64,000 nucleotides of DNA, taken from contig NZ_JACVAB010000001.1 of NCBI RefSeq assembly GCF_014851585.1, positions 1,178,001-1,242,000 on the forward strand, in the 5' to 3' direction. The DNA comes from Agrobacterium sp. AGB01 (GTDB taxonomy: Bacteria > Pseudomonadota > Alphaproteobacteria > Rhizobiales > Rhizobiaceae). Positions 26,725 to 36,281 of this stretch are shown here, one piece after another. The notes beneath the pieces were generated by a model. That model saw only the letters and a list, made by a program, of their open reading frames with translations. It did no database searches and was not told the DNA's origin. Position numbers and translations under genes: made by a program. Position 1 is the first letter of the stretch, and each line of letters starts with the position of its first letter.

Positions 26725-28377
26725 ATGACTCAGAATTCCCGGACTGAAGAAGCGCTCGCCGAATTGAATCAACCTGCCCCATGGGCGGAAATCAATGCCT
26801 ATCGCTCGGACCCTCTTATCGTTGACCTGACATCGGATCTGGCGCGCCCGTTGCGTGACGAATTCGACCAGCTTGGACGCTATGTTACCTCGCCTGAGGC
26901 GCAGGAACTTGCCCGCATGGCCAATCAGGGCGTGCCGCAGTTGCGCACCCATGGTCCGCGAGGCGAGCGTCTGGATCAGGTGGAGTTTCATCCGGCATGG
27001 CATGCGTTGATGCGCCGTTCCATGGCGTCAGGCCTGCATTCCAGCGCCTGGGAAACCAATCCCGATACCCGTGGCAACGAGCATAAGGCACGTGCCACGC
27101 GGTTTTATCTGACAGCACAGCTTGAAGCCGGCCATCTTTGCCCGTTGACCATGACCAGCGCCTCGGTGGCCGCGCTCATGGCATCGCCACGCGTGCAGAA
27201 GGAATGGGCGCCGAAAATCCTGTCGCGCAAATATGATTCGACCAACAAGCCGGCCATGCAGAAAACTGCCGTCACTGTCGGCATGGGCATGACGGAAAAG
27301 CAGGGTGGCACTGATGTGCGTGCCAACCGCACCAGCGCAGAACGGGTGGGCGAGGGCATCTACCGCCTGTCCGGCCACAAGTGGTTCCTGTCGGCGCCAA
27401 TGAGTGACGGTTTCGTCATGCTGGCGCAGATGGGCGAGGGCATGGGCTGCTTCCTGGTGCCGCGCATTCTCGAAGATGGTTCGTCCAACGGCCTGCGTCT
27501 GCAGCGCCTGAAGGACAAGCTCGGCAATCGTTCCAACGCGTCGGCGGAAGTCGAATTCACCGATGCCTTCGGGTACATTCTGGGCGATCCCGGTACCGGC
27601 ATTCGCACCATTCTCGACATGGTCACGTTAACACGGCTTGATTGCGCGCTGGCATCGGCCGGCATTATGCGAGCCTCGCTGGCGGAAGCGGTGCATTATA
27701 CCCGTGGTCGTCAGGTGTTTGGCAAAAACCTGATCAGCCAGCCGATCATGACCCGTGTACTGGCCGATATGGCACTGGATGTGGCAGCTGCCACGGCGCT
27801 GTCTTTCCGTTTGGCCTCGGCCTTTGACAATGCCCGTAACAATCCGGCCGAAGCCGCTTATGCACGCGTCATGACGCCCGCGGTCAAATACTGGTGCTGC
27901 AAGATCGCGCCTGCCTTGATCTACGAATCCATGGAATGCCTGGGTGGCAATGGTTACGTCGAAGAGCGTCCAATTGCCCGTCATTACCGTGAAGCCCCTG
28001 TGAATGCCATCTGGGAAGGCTCCGGCAACGTCATGGCGCTGGATGTCCTGCGGGTGCTGGAACGCGGCAAGGATCTTTTCGATCTGGTGTTCAGTGTGCT
28101 GGAACGGGATCTTGGCCCTTCGGGCAAGAAGACCACCGAAGTTCTGCGTGCCGCCATTGCGCTGTGCGAGCGTGATGAGGGTGCTGCCCGCCTGCTGATC
28201 GAACAGCTGGCACTGGCCGCAGCCGCTGCCGAACTGTGCCGACTGGGGGCAGGGCGCATCGCCGATGCCTTCCTGGAAACCCGTCTGGCGGGTGGCTGGC
28301 GCTCGACCTATGGCATGCTGGATTCGCGCTTCGACGCCTCATACATCGTTGACCTGCTTTATCCGCCTGTTTCATAA
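26725..28377 (+). CDS. aidB: AidB-like acyl-CoA dehydrogenase
   Basis: A 550-residue flavoprotein of the acyl-CoA dehydrogenase superfamily in the AidB branch, whose E. coli member (541 residues) is induced by alkylating agents and binds DNA upstream of its own gene. The FAD-binding segment includes VGMGMTEKQGGTDVRANRT (about residue 190), the hydrophobic GHKWFLSAPMSDGF, and the C-terminal ECLGGNGYVEERPIARHYREAPVNAIWEGSGNV, which is characteristic of AidB. The last 100 residues form the helical AidB tail. The role in the cell is uncertain: DNA protection or isovaleryl-CoA-type oxidation have both been proposed. The ribosome site is weak. Confidence 0.88.
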   Translation: MTQNSRTEEALAELNQPAPWAEINAYRSDPLIVDLTSDLARPLRDEFDQLGRYVTSPEAQELARMANQGVPQLRTHGPRGERLDQVEFHPAWHALMRRSMASGLHSSAWETNPDTRGNEHKARATRFYLTAQLEAGHLCPLTMTSASVAALMASPRVQKEWAPKILSRKYDSTNKPAMQKTAVTVGMGMTEKQGGTDVRANRTSAERVGEGIYRLSGHKWFLSAPMSDGFVMLAQMGEGMGCFLVPRILEDGSSNGLRLQRLKDKLGNRSNASAEVEFTDAFGYILGDPGTGIRTILDMVTLTRLDCALASAGIMRASLAEAVHYTRGRQVFGKNLISQPIMTRVLADMALDVAAATALSFRLASAFDNARNNPAEAAYARVMTPAVKYWCCKIAPALIYESMECLGGNGYVEERPIARHYREAPVNAIWEGSGNVMALDVLRVLERGKDLFDLVFSVLERDLGPSGKKTTEVLRAAIALCERDEGAARLLIEQLALAAAAAELCRLGAGRIADAFLETRLAGGWRSTYGMLDSRFDASYIVDLLYPPVS

Positions 28378-28390
28378 ACCCTGACTGCCC

Positions 28391-28993
28391 ATGACAGCCT
28401 TGATCGAAAATATCTATGATCCGGCGCTGGTTGAGGGGCAGTCCTCGCGTTTCATCATCCTGACTGGCTGCTCGGGCGGCGGAAAGTCCGCGTTGTTGTC
28501 AGAACTGGCAAAACGTGGTTTTGACGCCTGCGAGGAACCGGGCCGCCAACTGGTCAAGGAACAACTTTATATTGGCGGCGATGCGCTGCCTTGGCAAAAC
28601 CTGTCGGCTTTCATCGATCTGACGATTTCGCGTTCCATCAATTTCATGATCGAGGCTGCCAAACGTCCCGGCGTGACGTTTTTTGATCGCGGTATTATCG
28701 ATCAGATCAGTGGCGCGGCCCATGCCGGTCTTGAACCAAAACCGTGGTTTGAAACGGCGGCCCGCCGCTTCAGGTATAACGAGACGGTATTTGCCGTTCC
28801 GCCATGGCGGGAAATCTACCAGACGGACAGCGAAAGGCAGCATGGTTTTGACGATGCTGTGGCCAGTTACGAGGCCTTGATTCAAAGTTACAGCGATTAT
28901 GGCTATCGCGTTGTAACGATTCCCAAAACAAATGTTGAGGATCGTGCGGATTTTCTGCTGAAAACAATTTCCAATCGCGATTCTATGCAGTAA
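28391..28993 (+). CDS. AAA-type P-loop NTPase
   Basis: A 200-residue cytoplasmic protein with Walker A ILTGCSGGGKSALLSEL (about residues 23-39), a Walker B-like TFFDRGIIDQISGA (about 96-109) and, near the end, YGYRVVTIPKTNVEDRADFLL, the layout of the AAA_28 group of small ATPases/kinase-like enzymes found in many alphaproteobacteria. Function is not known; the fold suggests phosphate transfer to a small substrate. It starts 13 bp after aidB, so the two are probably one operon. Confidence 0.85.
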   Translation: MTALIENIYDPALVEGQSSRFIILTGCSGGGKSALLSELAKRGFDACEEPGRQLVKEQLYIGGDALPWQNLSAFIDLTISRSINFMIEAAKRPGVTFFDRGIIDQISGAAHAGLEPKPWFETAARRFRYNETVFAVPPWREIYQTDSERQHGFDDAVASYEALIQSYSDYGYRVVTIPKTNVEDRADFLLKTISNRDSMQ

Positions 28994-29119
28994 TCCGGCT
29001 AACAGCATGTCTCCCGGTGGTGAAACACATCAGGAGCAAAGACAGGCGACACAACATGACAACAGACAAGTCGCATGAATCAGATTGATGACGCAGCGCG
29101 CCGATGACGGCGCACCGCG

Positions 29120-29803
29120 TTGAAAGTTTTTTCTGTTTCCGGCAACAACAACAGACAGTTAGACGCCTTGCTCGAATCGATACTTGAAACAAAACCGGCC
29201 CCGCGCATCAAGGATCGCGCCGCGACGGAAAAGATCATCTTCAATGCCGCAAAAGCTTTGCTGGCAGAGGAAGGCTTTCAGGGCTTCGGCATCAACGCCG
29301 TTGCGCGCCGTGCTGGCTGCGACAAGCAATTGATCTATCGTTATTTCGGTGGGCTCGAAGGTCTGGTCGATGCAATTGGTGAAGACCTGGGCTCCTGGGT
29401 CAAGGACCGCATTCCTGAAGACACCGGCGGCATGTTTCTGCTGACCTATGGCGACCTGATGGAAAAGCTGGCGCTTTATTTCATGGATGCGCTGCGCGAG
29501 GATCCGCTGGTCTGCAAGATCGTTGCCTGGGAAGTGTCTGACAGTTCCCCGCAGGTGACCCGTCTGGCGGAAGCCCGTGCCAAGTCGTTAGCCAAGTGGC
29601 TGGAACGCATGAAGGGATCGCTGGCGGCACCCAAGGGTGTTGATACCGCCGCCGTTAATGCCGTTCTGTTCGGCGCTATCCAGCACATTGTTATTTCCGC
29701 TGCCACCAGCGGCCAGTTTGCCGGTGTCCCAATGAAGACGTCGAAAGATTGGGAAAAAATTGAAACCGCTGTGAAGCGACTGGTGAGGGGCGTTTACGGC
29801 TGA
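29120..29803 (+). CDS. TetR-family transcriptional regulator
   Basis: A 227-residue DNA-binding protein. The TetR helix-turn-helix lies at about residues 35-80 (IIFNAAKALLAEEGFQGFGINAVARRAGCDKQLIYRYFGG), followed by an all-helical ligand/dimer domain. The N-terminus is longer than usual. The only upstream in-frame start is TTG at 29120, without a good ribosome site, so the start is uncertain. The nearest genes are the NTPase upstream (127 bp) and a CtrA-box cluster downstream; the target is unknown. A strong terminator follows. Confidence 0.88.
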   Translation: MKVFSVSGNNNRQLDALLESILETKPAPRIKDRAATEKIIFNAAKALLAEEGFQGFGINAVARRAGCDKQLIYRYFGGLEGLVDAIGEDLGSWVKDRIPEDTGGMFLLTYGDLMEKLALYFMDALREDPLVCKIVAWEVSDSSPQVTRLAEARAKSLAKWLERMKGSLAAPKGVDTAAVNAVLFGAIQHIVISAATSGQFAGVPMKTSKDWEKIETAVKRLVRGVYG

Positions 29804-29843
29804 GATCGCCTATCTAGCAATGTATATAAGTGAATCAAAATAC

Positions 29844-29875
29844 AAACCCGTCGGAACTTATCCGACGGGTTTTTG
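29844..29875 (+). terminator. Terminator after the TetR gene
   Basis: A perfect 12-bp stem (aaacccgtcgga / tccgacgggttt, five-base loop) runs directly into TTTTGTTGTTTT. Confidence 0.92.
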
Positions 29876-29919
29876 TTGTTTTGGCGGACGGAAAGTTTTC
29901 CACAGTTGGACGGCTGTCG

Positions 29920-29993
29920 TTAACCATGTTTTCATGTTGTGTTTGCGCCATCAATTCTGCAGGTCCACATTACGTTAATGATTTGTTAACCAT
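29920..29993 (+). promoter_or_regulatory. CtrA-binding sites
   Basis: TTAA-TGATTTG-TTAA at 29975-29989 is an exact match to the CtrA consensus TTAA-N7-TTAA. A TTAACCAT half-site overlaps its right part (29986-29993), and another lies 66 bp upstream (29920-29927). They precede a small frame and the DUF6105 gene, which may thus be cell-cycle regulated. Confidence 0.6.
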
Positions 29994-30024
29994 GCGCCGG
30001 TTGAGCGTATGCAGAGGAACCGCC

Positions 30025-30186
30025 GTGTACCGTTGGATATCCTTGTGCGTCATGATGACGTTTTTTGCATTCTTGCCGTTGGACATTTATGCTCCGACTG
30101 TGAACCTGTGTATAATGGCCTTTGCCAGATGGATCGTCGTGTCCGGTCTGCCTTACGGTGTGTTTAATCAGGAGCAGGCGGCATGA
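30025..30186 (+). CDS. Candidate 53-residue hydrophobic protein coupled to the DUF6105 gene
   Basis: A GTG start at 30025 follows AGAGGA by six bases. The frame reads VYRWISLCVMMTFFAFLPLDIY, then APTVNLCIMAFARWIVVSGLPYG, giving one or two membrane spans. Its TGA stop overlaps the ATG of the next gene (ATGA), and the ribosome site of that gene (CAGGAGCAGG) lies within its last codons. That coupling argues it is translated. I do not recognise the sequence, and the alternative is that it is only a leader of the next gene. Confidence 0.42.
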   Translation: MYRWISLCVMMTFFAFLPLDIYAPTVNLCIMAFARWIVVSGLPYGVFNQEQAA

Positions 30187-30518
30187 AGTGGTTTCTGATT
30201 TTGTGGGCCGGGCCAATCACGCTTCTGGGTAGCTGGTATGGCCTGTCATACTACGACATGAGCTTCGGCATCTTCATGCTGACGCGTGAAGCGCATGAGT
30301 TGGTGTTCAATATCTATGGAAATATTCTCGGCATTCCGCCCGAGACAATTCCGCCATTGGTGGCACGCGCCATCGTGGTCGACAGTCTGATCGTGTTTGC
30401 GATCATGGGCTTTCGCAAGCGCAAGGCCATTGCCAAATGGTGGCGGGGAAATGCTCAGTCTTCAGATGGCAGCGAGATCGTCCTGCCAAGTGCCGACAAT
30501 CTGTCCAGAGCGCCTTGA
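30183..30518 (+). CDS. DUF6105 family membrane protein
   Basis: A 111-residue protein that begins [20 protein letters not shown] (first span), continues with [20 protein letters not shown], has [21 protein letters not shown] (second span), and ends with a basic stretch [14 protein letters not shown] recognise the pattern as the small DUF6105 family of Rhizobiales. The function is unknown. The CAGGAGCAGG ribosome site is good. Its 3' end overlaps the convergent ruvX gene by 64 bases, unusual in this window. Upstream is a CtrA box and a coupled small frame. Confidence 0.75.
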   Translation: MKWFLILWAGPITLLGSWYGLSYYDMSFGIFMLTREAHELVFNIYGNILGIPPETIPPLVARAIVVDSLIVFAIMGFRKRKAIAKWWRGNAQSSDGSEIVLPSADNLSRAP

Positions 30519-30949
30519 AGAATAAAGCTGGCGGCGGCCGAATCGATGCGTTCGGCCCGCTTGGCACGGGAAACATCCATTTCCAAAAGCGCACGTTCTG
30601 CCGCAACCGTTGAAAGACGCTCATCCCAATAGACAAAGGGCAGGTCGGTTTTTTCACCCATCGAGCGCACGAAGGCGCGAGTTGCCTGAACGCGTGGTCC
30701 CGCAGAACCGTCCATGTTCATTGGCAGGCCTATAACAAAGGCCAGAACTTTTTCCTTCGCCGCGAAATTCAGCAAAACCTGCGCATCCTGCGTAAACTTT
30801 ACCCGTTTGATCACCGGACGAGGGGTGGCAAACCGTCGTGAAAGATCCGACATGGCAAGGCCTATGGTCTTGGTGCCAAGGTCGAGCCCGGCAATCGCCT
30901 GTCCCGGTTGGAGAACCTGCGCCAGTTCCTCTATGGTAATGCTCGCCAT
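30455..30949 (-). CDS. ruvX: Putative Holliday-junction resolvase / pre-16S rRNA nuclease YqgF
   Basis: A 164-residue RNase H-fold nuclease that matures the 5' end of 16S rRNA. The catalytic Asp lies in [15 protein letters not shown] (about residue 23), the second acidic segment is [16 protein letters not shown] and the third is [16 protein letters not shown]; the C-terminal [15 protein letters not shown] closes the fold. The family is essential in many bacteria. The gene is monocistronic and its last 64 bases overlap the DUF6105 gene on the other strand. Confidence 0.93.
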   Translation of the reverse strand: MASITIEELAQVLQPGQAIAGLDLGTKTIGLAMSDLSRRFATPRPVIKRVKFTQDAQVLLNFAAKEKVLAFVIGLPMNMDGSAGPRVQATRAFVRSMGEKTDLPFVYWDERLSTVAAERALLEMDVSRAKRAERIDSAAASFILQGALDRLSALGRTISLPSED

Positions 30950-31045
30950 GGTTCTGCCCTGTCATGATGTGTTTATCGTTGCTGACATATGACATTTTCT
31001 GCCGTAACAGAAACGAAAATCTGAATTGAAATCAGGAGATACACG

Positions 31046-31756
31046 ATGAAACTGACATGGCTTGGTCACTCCGCTTTCCGTCTTGAAACCGGAAATGCCA
31101 AAATTCTCATCGATCCGTTCCTGACGGGCAATCCATCCTTCACCGGCCAGGACGCCAAGGATGTCGCAAGCGGCATCACCCATATCCTGCTGACCCACGG
31201 TCACGGTGACCATGTTGGCGATACGGTGCGCCTGGCGCAGGAGACGGGTGCCACGGTTCTGGCCAATGCCGATCTCGGTGCATGGCTTGGCACCAAGGGC
31301 GTTGAAAAGATCGAAGTCGGTAACACTGGCGGCACCGTCGCGTTCGAAAAGTTCGGCTTTTCCGCCACCTTCACCAATGCGCTGCATTCTTCAGCACAGA
31401 TCACTGAAGACGGCGTTTCACATGCACTCGGCAATGCCAATGGCCTGATGCTGCATTTCGAAGACGGTCCAACCGTCTACCACATGGGCGACACGGATAT
31501 TTTCTCCGACATGGCGCTGATCAACGAGTTGCACCAGCCTGAAGTTGGTCTGGTGCCGATCGGTGACCGCTTCACCATGGGTGGTGCGGTTGCAGCGCTC
31601 GCCTGCCAACGTTATTTCAACTTCCGTTATGTCGTGCCTTGCCACTATGGCTCGTTCCCGATCGTCGACCAGACACCGGAAAAGTTCGTCGCTGGCATGG
31701 AAGGGGCCCAGTCCACGGTTGAAACGCCGAAAGCCGGGGCAAGCATCACGTTCTGA
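31046..31756 (+). CDS. UPF0173 metal-dependent hydrolase
   Basis: A 236-residue metallo-beta-lactamase-fold protein: [16 protein letters not shown], then the zinc motif [12 protein letters not shown] (about residues 51-62), later YHMGDTDIF and the terminal VPCHYGSFP, all of which supply His/Asp ligands. This is the UPF0173 (YtkL-like) group; the substrate is not known. CAGGAGA is a good ribosome site. It is followed by a terminator; no regulatory partner can be seen. Confidence 0.9.
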   Translation: MKLTWLGHSAFRLETGNAKILIDPFLTGNPSFTGQDAKDVASGITHILLTHGHGDHVGDTVRLAQETGATVLANADLGAWLGTKGVEKIEVGNTGGTVAFEKFGFSATFTNALHSSAQITEDGVSHALGNANGLMLHFEDGPTVYHMGDTDIFSDMALINELHQPEVGLVPIGDRFTMGGAVAALACQRYFNFRYVVPCHYGSFPIVDQTPEKFVAGMEGAQSTVETPKAGASITF

Positions 31757-31814
31757 TATTCTACCGTTGCGAATGACGGGCATGAACATTATAGCGAAGT
31801 AAAGCAGTTTCAGG

Positions 31815-31835
31815 AAAACCGGCCGCCGGTTTTTG
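31815..31835 (+). terminator. Terminator after the UPF0173 gene
   Basis: An 8-bp stem (aaaaccgg / ccggtttt) with a three-base loop ends in a short T run. It separates the hydrolase from gatC. Confidence 0.8.
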
Positions 31836-31922
31836 CTGGAAACAGCACAAGAACACGAAAGGGCCGGTCACAGCTCCCGAAAGGGCGGTTACCGGCTCTG
31901 GATATTCCATCGGAGAAGAAAC

Positions 31923-32210
31923 ATGTCCGTCGATCTCGCCACCGTAAAACGCGTTGCGCAACTTGCCCGTATTGCCGTCACCGAAGACGAAGCAAACCAG
32001 ATGCTGGGCCAGCTGAATGGCATCCTTGGCTTTGTGGAGCAGCTCTCGGAAGTGAATGTCGATGGCGTTGAGCCAATGACATCAGTTACGCCGATGGAGA
32101 TGCGCAAGCGTGCCGATGCTGTGACTGATGGCAACAAGGCGGAAGACATTGTCGCCAATGCGCCGGTGTCCGAACGGAACTTCTTCATGGTTCCAAAGGT
32201 CGTCGAGTAA
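31923..32210 (+). CDS. gatC: Glu-tRNA(Gln)/Asp-tRNA(Asn) amidotransferase subunit C
   Basis: Small subunit that stabilises GatA and positions it against GatB. The 95-residue protein starts [20 protein letters not shown] at 31923, with GGAGAAGAAAC upstream, and has the conserved [40 protein letters not shown] and the terminal [12 protein letters not shown]. Because the cell lacks (or need not have) GlnRS/AsnRS-only charging, GatCAB converts mischarged Glu-tRNA(Gln) to Gln-tRNA(Gln). gatA follows after 118 bp. Confidence 0.95.
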   Translation: MSVDLATVKRVAQLARIAVTEDEANQMLGQLNGILGFVEQLSEVNVDGVEPMTSVTPMEMRKRADAVTDGNKAEDIVANAPVSERNFFMVPKVVE

Positions 32211-32328
32211 GCCGTGGATACACTGGTGCGAAACGCGTGACGCAGTTTTGCAAATGACAGTGCCAGACAGGAACTTGATAACCGCATTTGCCAGTCCGAT
32301 TTTCTAAAATTCGAAAGCCGTTGCCGAT

Positions 32329-33810
32329 ATGACCGAACTGACCAGCCTCACCATTGCCGAAGCACGCGAGAAACTGCAGGCGAAGGACATTACCGCCGTC
32401 GAACTGACGGACGCCTATCTTGCGGCTATTGATGCTGCCAATGAAAAGCTGAACACCTATGTCGCCACCACGCCTGAAAAGGCACGTGAGATGGCAAAAG
32501 CGTCTGACGAGAAGCTGGCCGCAGGCAAGGGCGGTGCGCTCGAAGGCATTCCGCTTGGCGTCAAGGACCTGTTCGCCACGCGCGATATCCACACGCAGGC
32601 ATGCTCGCACATTCTCGATGGCTTCAAGCCAAAGTACGAATCGACAGTCACCCAGAACCTGTGGAATGCTGGTGCGGTTTTGCTGGGCAAGCTGAACATG
32701 GACGAGTTCGCAATGGGCTCTTCCAACGAAAGCTCTTATTACGGTCCAGCCATCAACCCATGGCGTGCCAATGGTTCTGACCAGAACCTGGTGCCTGGGG
32801 GTTCGTCCGGTGGTTCGGCTGCTGCCGTTGCTGCACATCTGTGCGCCGGTGCAACCGCAACCGATACCGGCGGCTCCATCCGTCAGCCTGCTGCCTTCAC
32901 CGGCACAGTCGGCATCAAGCCAACCTACGGCCGTTGCTCGCGCTGGGGTATCGCAGCCTATGCATCCTCGCTCGATCAGGCAGGTCCGATTGCCCGCGAC
33001 GTGCGCGACGCAGCCATCCTGTTGAAGACCATGGCAAGCGTCGACACAAAGGATACCACGTCGGTTGATCTGCCGGTACCGGACTATGAAAAGGCCATCG
33101 GCCAGTCGCTAAAGGGCCTCAAGATCGGTATTCCAAAGGAGTACCGCATCGATGGCATGCCGGAAGAAATTGAAAAGCTCTGGGCACAGGGTATCGAGTG
33201 GCTGAAGGATGCGGGCGCCGAGATCGTCAACATCTCCCTGCCGCACACCAAATACGCTCTGCCAGCCTATTACATCGTCGCACCTGCCGAAGCCTCGTCC
33301 AACCTTGCCCGTTATGACGGCGTTCGTTACGGCCTGCGCGTTGACGGTGGCAACATTGCCGAAATGTACCAGAACTCCCGTGCTGCCGGTTTCGGCAAGG
33401 AAGTTCAGCGTCGTATCATGGTTGGCACCTATGTGTTGTCGGCCGGTTATTATGATGCCTATTACCTCAAGGCGCAGAAGGTTCGCACGCTGATCAAGCG
33501 TGACTTCGAAAATGTCTTCCATGAAGGCGTTGATGCCATTCTGGCGCCAATCACCCCGTCGTCTGCATTCGCCATTGGTGATGAGGAACTGGCATCGGAT
33601 CCAGTCAAGATGTACCTGCAGGACGTGTTCACCATTACGGTCAACATGGCTGGTCTGCCGGGTCTTTCGGTTCCGGCCGGACTTGATGGCAAGGGTCTGC
33701 CGCTTGGTCTGCAGCTCATCGGCAAGCCGTTCGAGGAAGAAACGCTGTTCAAGACAGCTCACGCCATTGAGCAGGCCGCAGGCAAGTTCACGCCTGCCAA
33801 GTGGTGGTAA
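32329..33810 (+). CDS. gatA: Glu-tRNA(Gln)/Asp-tRNA(Asn) amidotransferase subunit A
   Basis: The glutaminase of the GatCAB complex, which provides ammonia for conversion of Glu-tRNA to Gln-tRNA. The 493-residue protein has the amidase-signature Ser-cisSer-Lys triad: Lys in [14 protein letters not shown] (about residue 78), Ser in [16 protein letters not shown], and Ser in [16 protein letters not shown] (about 180). Typical rhizobial length. The frame ends KWW and overlaps the GNAT gene downstream by ten bases, suggesting cotranscription. Confidence 0.97.
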   Translation: MTELTSLTIAEAREKLQAKDITAVELTDAYLAAIDAANEKLNTYVATTPEKAREMAKASDEKLAAGKGGALEGIPLGVKDLFATRDIHTQACSHILDGFKPKYESTVTQNLWNAGAVLLGKLNMDEFAMGSSNESSYYGPAINPWRANGSDQNLVPGGSSGGSAAAVAAHLCAGATATDTGGSIRQPAAFTGTVGIKPTYGRCSRWGIAAYASSLDQAGPIARDVRDAAILLKTMASVDTKDTTSVDLPVPDYEKAIGQSLKGLKIGIPKEYRIDGMPEEIEKLWAQGIEWLKDAGAEIVNISLPHTKYALPAYYIVAPAEASSNLARYDGVRYGLRVDGGNIAEMYQNSRAAGFGKEVQRRIMVGTYVLSAGYYDAYYLKAQKVRTLIKRDFENVFHEGVDAILAPITPSSAFAIGDEELASDPVKMYLQDVFTITVNMAGLPGLSVPAGLDGKGLPLGLQLIGKPFEEETLFKTAHAIEQAAGKFTPAKWW

Positions 33811-34292
33811 GCACCTTTTACATTCGCGCTATAAACGAGGCTGACCGTGAAGCGGTCGGCCTCGTTGGTTTTCGGGCATGGCAATCCAGCAATGCATTCG
33901 AGGATGTCTATCTCGATCCATCGGTCATTGAGCGTGTCCGGGGTGAATTTGCGCAATTTGCCGCCACATCAACCAGCGATATCGCAGTGGTCGAGATCGA
34001 CGGTGAGATTGCCGGCTGGGGTGCGCGGGATGGTGAGCCCAACCACATTTCTGACCTTTGGGTGGGCCCTGAATGGCAGGGGCGTGGCTTCGGTCGGGCA
34101 CTGGTCGAGTATTTTCTGCAGAAGATGCGCGCAGCCGGCATCGGGGCAGTGACGATCAGCACCCACGCCAAAAACGTCTCAGCCATCCGCCTTTACGAAC
34201 GGTGCGGTTTTCAAATCGTCTGGCAGGGCCAGCAATGGTCTGACAGCATGAAGGTGGAACTGCAAAAGGTGCGGTTGGAACAGGTGCTCTAA
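33801..34292 (+). CDS. GNAT-family N-acetyltransferase (1 of 4)
   Basis: A 163-residue acetyltransferase. The GNAT motif A is clear, [21 protein letters not shown] (about residues 95-115), with the acetyl-CoA pyrophosphate loop Q/RxxGxG/A as QGRGFG. The C-terminal [16 protein letters not shown] matches motif B. The start is a GTG within the last codons of gatA (33801, or 33804), so it is translationally coupled. The substrate is unknown. Such gatA-linked GNATs recur in rhizobia. Confidence 0.88.
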   Translation: MVVSTFYIRAINEADREAVGLVGFRAWQSSNAFEDVYLDPSVIERVRGEFAQFAATSTSDIAVVEIDGEIAGWGARDGEPNHISDLWVGPEWQGRGFGRALVEYFLQKMRAAGIGAVTISTHAKNVSAIRLYERCGFQIVWQGQQWSDSMKVELQKVRLEQVL

Positions 34293-34306
34293 TCTGCGGA
34301 GATGAA

Positions 34307-34330
34307 CCGGGCAGCAATGCTACTGCCCGG
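34307..34330. terminator. Hairpin between convergent GNAT and YjhX-like genes
   Basis: A perfect 8-bp stem (ccgggcag / ctgcccgg, eight-base loop) lies between the two stop codons. It lacks a T run in both directions. Confidence 0.5.
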
Positions 34331-34339
34331 CACAGCCAT

Positions 34340-34597
34340 TTACCTGTTGTCGAGTTCACCGCGTACCAGTTCCAGCCCGCGTGTGGTGATGCGATAAGGC
34401 TTGCCACCGGCAGAGGCGATGGCCCGCTTGCGTTTCAGCTTGCGGAAGGTCTCGAGGTTGAGGCCGCTGAAAATCCAGCCGTCACGGGTGTAAAGGCTCA
34501 GCTTTTCGATTTTGCGATTGTCGTCTCGAACGAGTTCTATTCTGCCGCCTTGCGCGAGCAGGTGAAGGATGCGCTGTTCGGCGCGTGAAATGTCCAT
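34340..34597 (-). CDS. YjhX/UPF0386 family protein
   Basis: An 85-residue protein starting MDISRAEQRILHLLAQGGRIE and ending YRITTRGLELVRGELDNR, the UPF0386 pattern (E. coli YjhX, also 85 residues, ends similarly in NVRAQPDNR). YjhX was described as a toxin paired with YjhQ, an acetyltransferase-like antitoxin. The longer frame up to 34642 would add 15 residues with no ribosome site, so I begin at 34597. Its neighbours on both sides are GNAT genes (34292 end and 34989 start), which makes an accidental or real YjhQ-like pairing worth noting. Confidence 0.82.
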   Translation of the reverse strand: MDISRAEQRILHLLAQGGRIELVRDDNRKIEKLSLYTRDGWIFSGLNLETFRKLKRKRAIASAGGKPYRITTRGLELVRGELDNR

Positions 34598-34988
34598 TTT
34601 CGGAAATCCGGTCGGCGTCCTCAAGGACGCATGAAAACACACCCGGCTGCCATAAAGGCATCCGGCTCGGTTTCATTTGGGTCCGGCGCGCAAGATACTT
34701 GCGGGCAGGGCCGTTACCGGGACTCCGATTGAGAGAACATAAAGGCTCCTTCGTTACATTTTCTGGTTAGCGAGCAGGGCCGCCATGGTCAAGTCCAGGT
34801 GATTCTCGTGTTGTGCGCATCCTGTTTCAATCCGTGTTGCTGTGTTCGCATGGCCACGGAAAGCTGGTCACGGCGGTAATTAATACAACTCTCAAATATA
34901 CATGTTGAATGAAGAGCTTGGCAAAAGCTTGTACTGGTCAAATGTGGGAATGAATGGTCTACTGCAACCGGACGATCGGAGGTAGCAT
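34598..34988. other. Intergenic stretch without a gene
   Basis: About 390 bp between the YjhX-like gene and the next GNAT gene. I see no convincing frame, RNA gene or strong hairpin. Only the ribosome site GGAGG (34979-34983) before the TTG start at 34989 is notable. Confidence 0.5.
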
Positions 34989-35498
34989 TTGGTCAGCATA
35001 CGCAATGCGCGGGAAGACGAAGCGGCATCACTTGCAGCCCTGGGGTTGCGGGCCTGGGAAATGGCCATGGCGCCGATTGGCGTTACCAAAGCGCTCAGTG
35101 AGAACGCCCGATCTGCCTTTGAAAATTTCACGCTGTCTTCGTGGCTGAGCATTACGGTCGCAGACCTGGATGGCGAAATTGTCGGTTGGGCGGCACGCGA
35201 ACACTTCGATGACAAGATCAGTGATTTCTGGATAGCGCCGGAATATCAGCGCAAAGGCGTGGGGGCACTGCTTCTTGCCGATGTCGAGCGGGAAATTATC
35301 GAGCAGGGCTTCACATCGGTGCGGGTTGAAAGCCATGCCCAGAACGAGCAGGCTATCGCCTTTTTCCAGAAGCATGGCTACAGCGTGAACTGGTTGACCG
35401 TGACCTATGCGCCGAAGCTGGACCGCGACGTGCAATCCATCGGCTTGAGCAAGCAGCTGGTCGAGGAGCCGAAGGATACCTACGGCCCCGGATTTTGA
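34989..35498 (+). CDS. GNAT-family N-acetyltransferase (2 of 4)
   Basis: A 169-residue acetyltransferase with motif A DFWIAPEYQRKGVGALLLADV (about residues 80-100) and the C-terminal HAQNEQAIAFFQKHGYSVNW. Start is TTG, supported by GGAGG six bases upstream. It resembles the first GNAT in arrangement (both begin [16 protein letters not shown] and contain DGEIVGW/DGEIAGW), so the two may be ancient duplicates. The substrate is unknown. Confidence 0.87.
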   Translation: MVSIRNAREDEAASLAALGLRAWEMAMAPIGVTKALSENARSAFENFTLSSWLSITVADLDGEIVGWAAREHFDDKISDFWIAPEYQRKGVGALLLADVEREIIEQGFTSVRVESHAQNEQAIAFFQKHGYSVNWLTVTYAPKLDRDVQSIGLSKQLVEEPKDTYGPGF

Positions 35499-35519
35499 GG
35501 TGTTGCACAGCCGCCCGAA

Positions 35520-36095
35520 TTATGGGGCAGGCGACACGATCTCATAGGTGCATTTGAACGACGCGGCGGCGATCCGGTAGGTGTCCTTTTCGTCTGACGG
35601 CACCTGCACAATGGCATCGCCCGGCTTGGCAACCATGCTTTCACCCCAAGGCGCGGTGAAGGTAAAGGCACCGGTTTTCTCCGACACGATGAAATAGTTC
35701 ATCTCGCTGCCTAGCGGCTTGAAGGCGCTGTAACCCTGCGCATCGGCTTTTGATTGCGCCTCGCCATAACGCTGTGGAAACTTGGCGGCATTGACCAGGA
35801 TCTCCTCGTTGCCGGTTTCCGGGCAACGGTTGCGAACAACCCAGTCACCGGCTTCTGCCGGTTTGGATTTGGTCTCGACACCTTCACCCTTGATGATGGT
35901 CACGATAACCTCTCCCGCCACCGCGGGGCGGGCATCGACGTCCTTGGTCTTGCGGGCAATGCCCGTCAGTTTCTGTGCCTTGGCGTCGGTCATCAGGGCA
36001 ACCTGATCCTTGACCGGTGCATCCTGGGCAGGCGCCATGCCGGCAAAAAAGAGGCTGGCTGCGAGTGATCCGTAAAAGAGCGAAGTTTTGTTCAT
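35520..36095 (-). CDS. Secreted protein with PGDYG-like C-terminus
   Basis: A 191-residue protein with a signal peptide ([20 protein letters not shown], cleavage near PAQDA). The mature part contains [42 protein letters not shown] and [14 protein letters not shown]. The last block resembles the PGDYG motif family, but I am not sure. It is divergent from gatB with 186 bp between. Location is periplasm or outer surface. Function is unknown. Confidence 0.7.
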   Translation of the reverse strand: MNKTSLFYGSLAASLFFAGMAPAQDAPVKDQVALMTDAKAQKLTGIARKTKDVDARPAVAGEVIVTIIKGEGVETKSKPAEAGDWVVRNRCPETGNEEILVNAAKFPQRYGEAQSKADAQGYSAFKPLGSEMNYFIVSEKTGAFTFTAPWGESMVAKPGDAIVQVPSDEKDTYRIAAASFKCTYEIVSPAP

Positions 36096-36281
36096 GGCGA
36101 TGATCTCTGTGTGAGGCGCAAAACGCTGACGGAACCGATAGAGTGCGGAGCGTTACCCAATATATTTTCCAATTGTGTGACAAGGCAACTTGTCTCGGCT
36201 TCAACAGCGCGACAAGTCTTGCGCATGCAGCACATTTGTTTTACCCCACAAACAGAAAAGAATGTATCCCGCGAGCTTGAT

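Noticed and set aside
29830-30024. N-terminal part of the frame 29830-30186
   Set aside because: It overlaps the TetR terminator and the CtrA box, so translation from 29830 is not credible; only the part from 30025 has a ribosome site.
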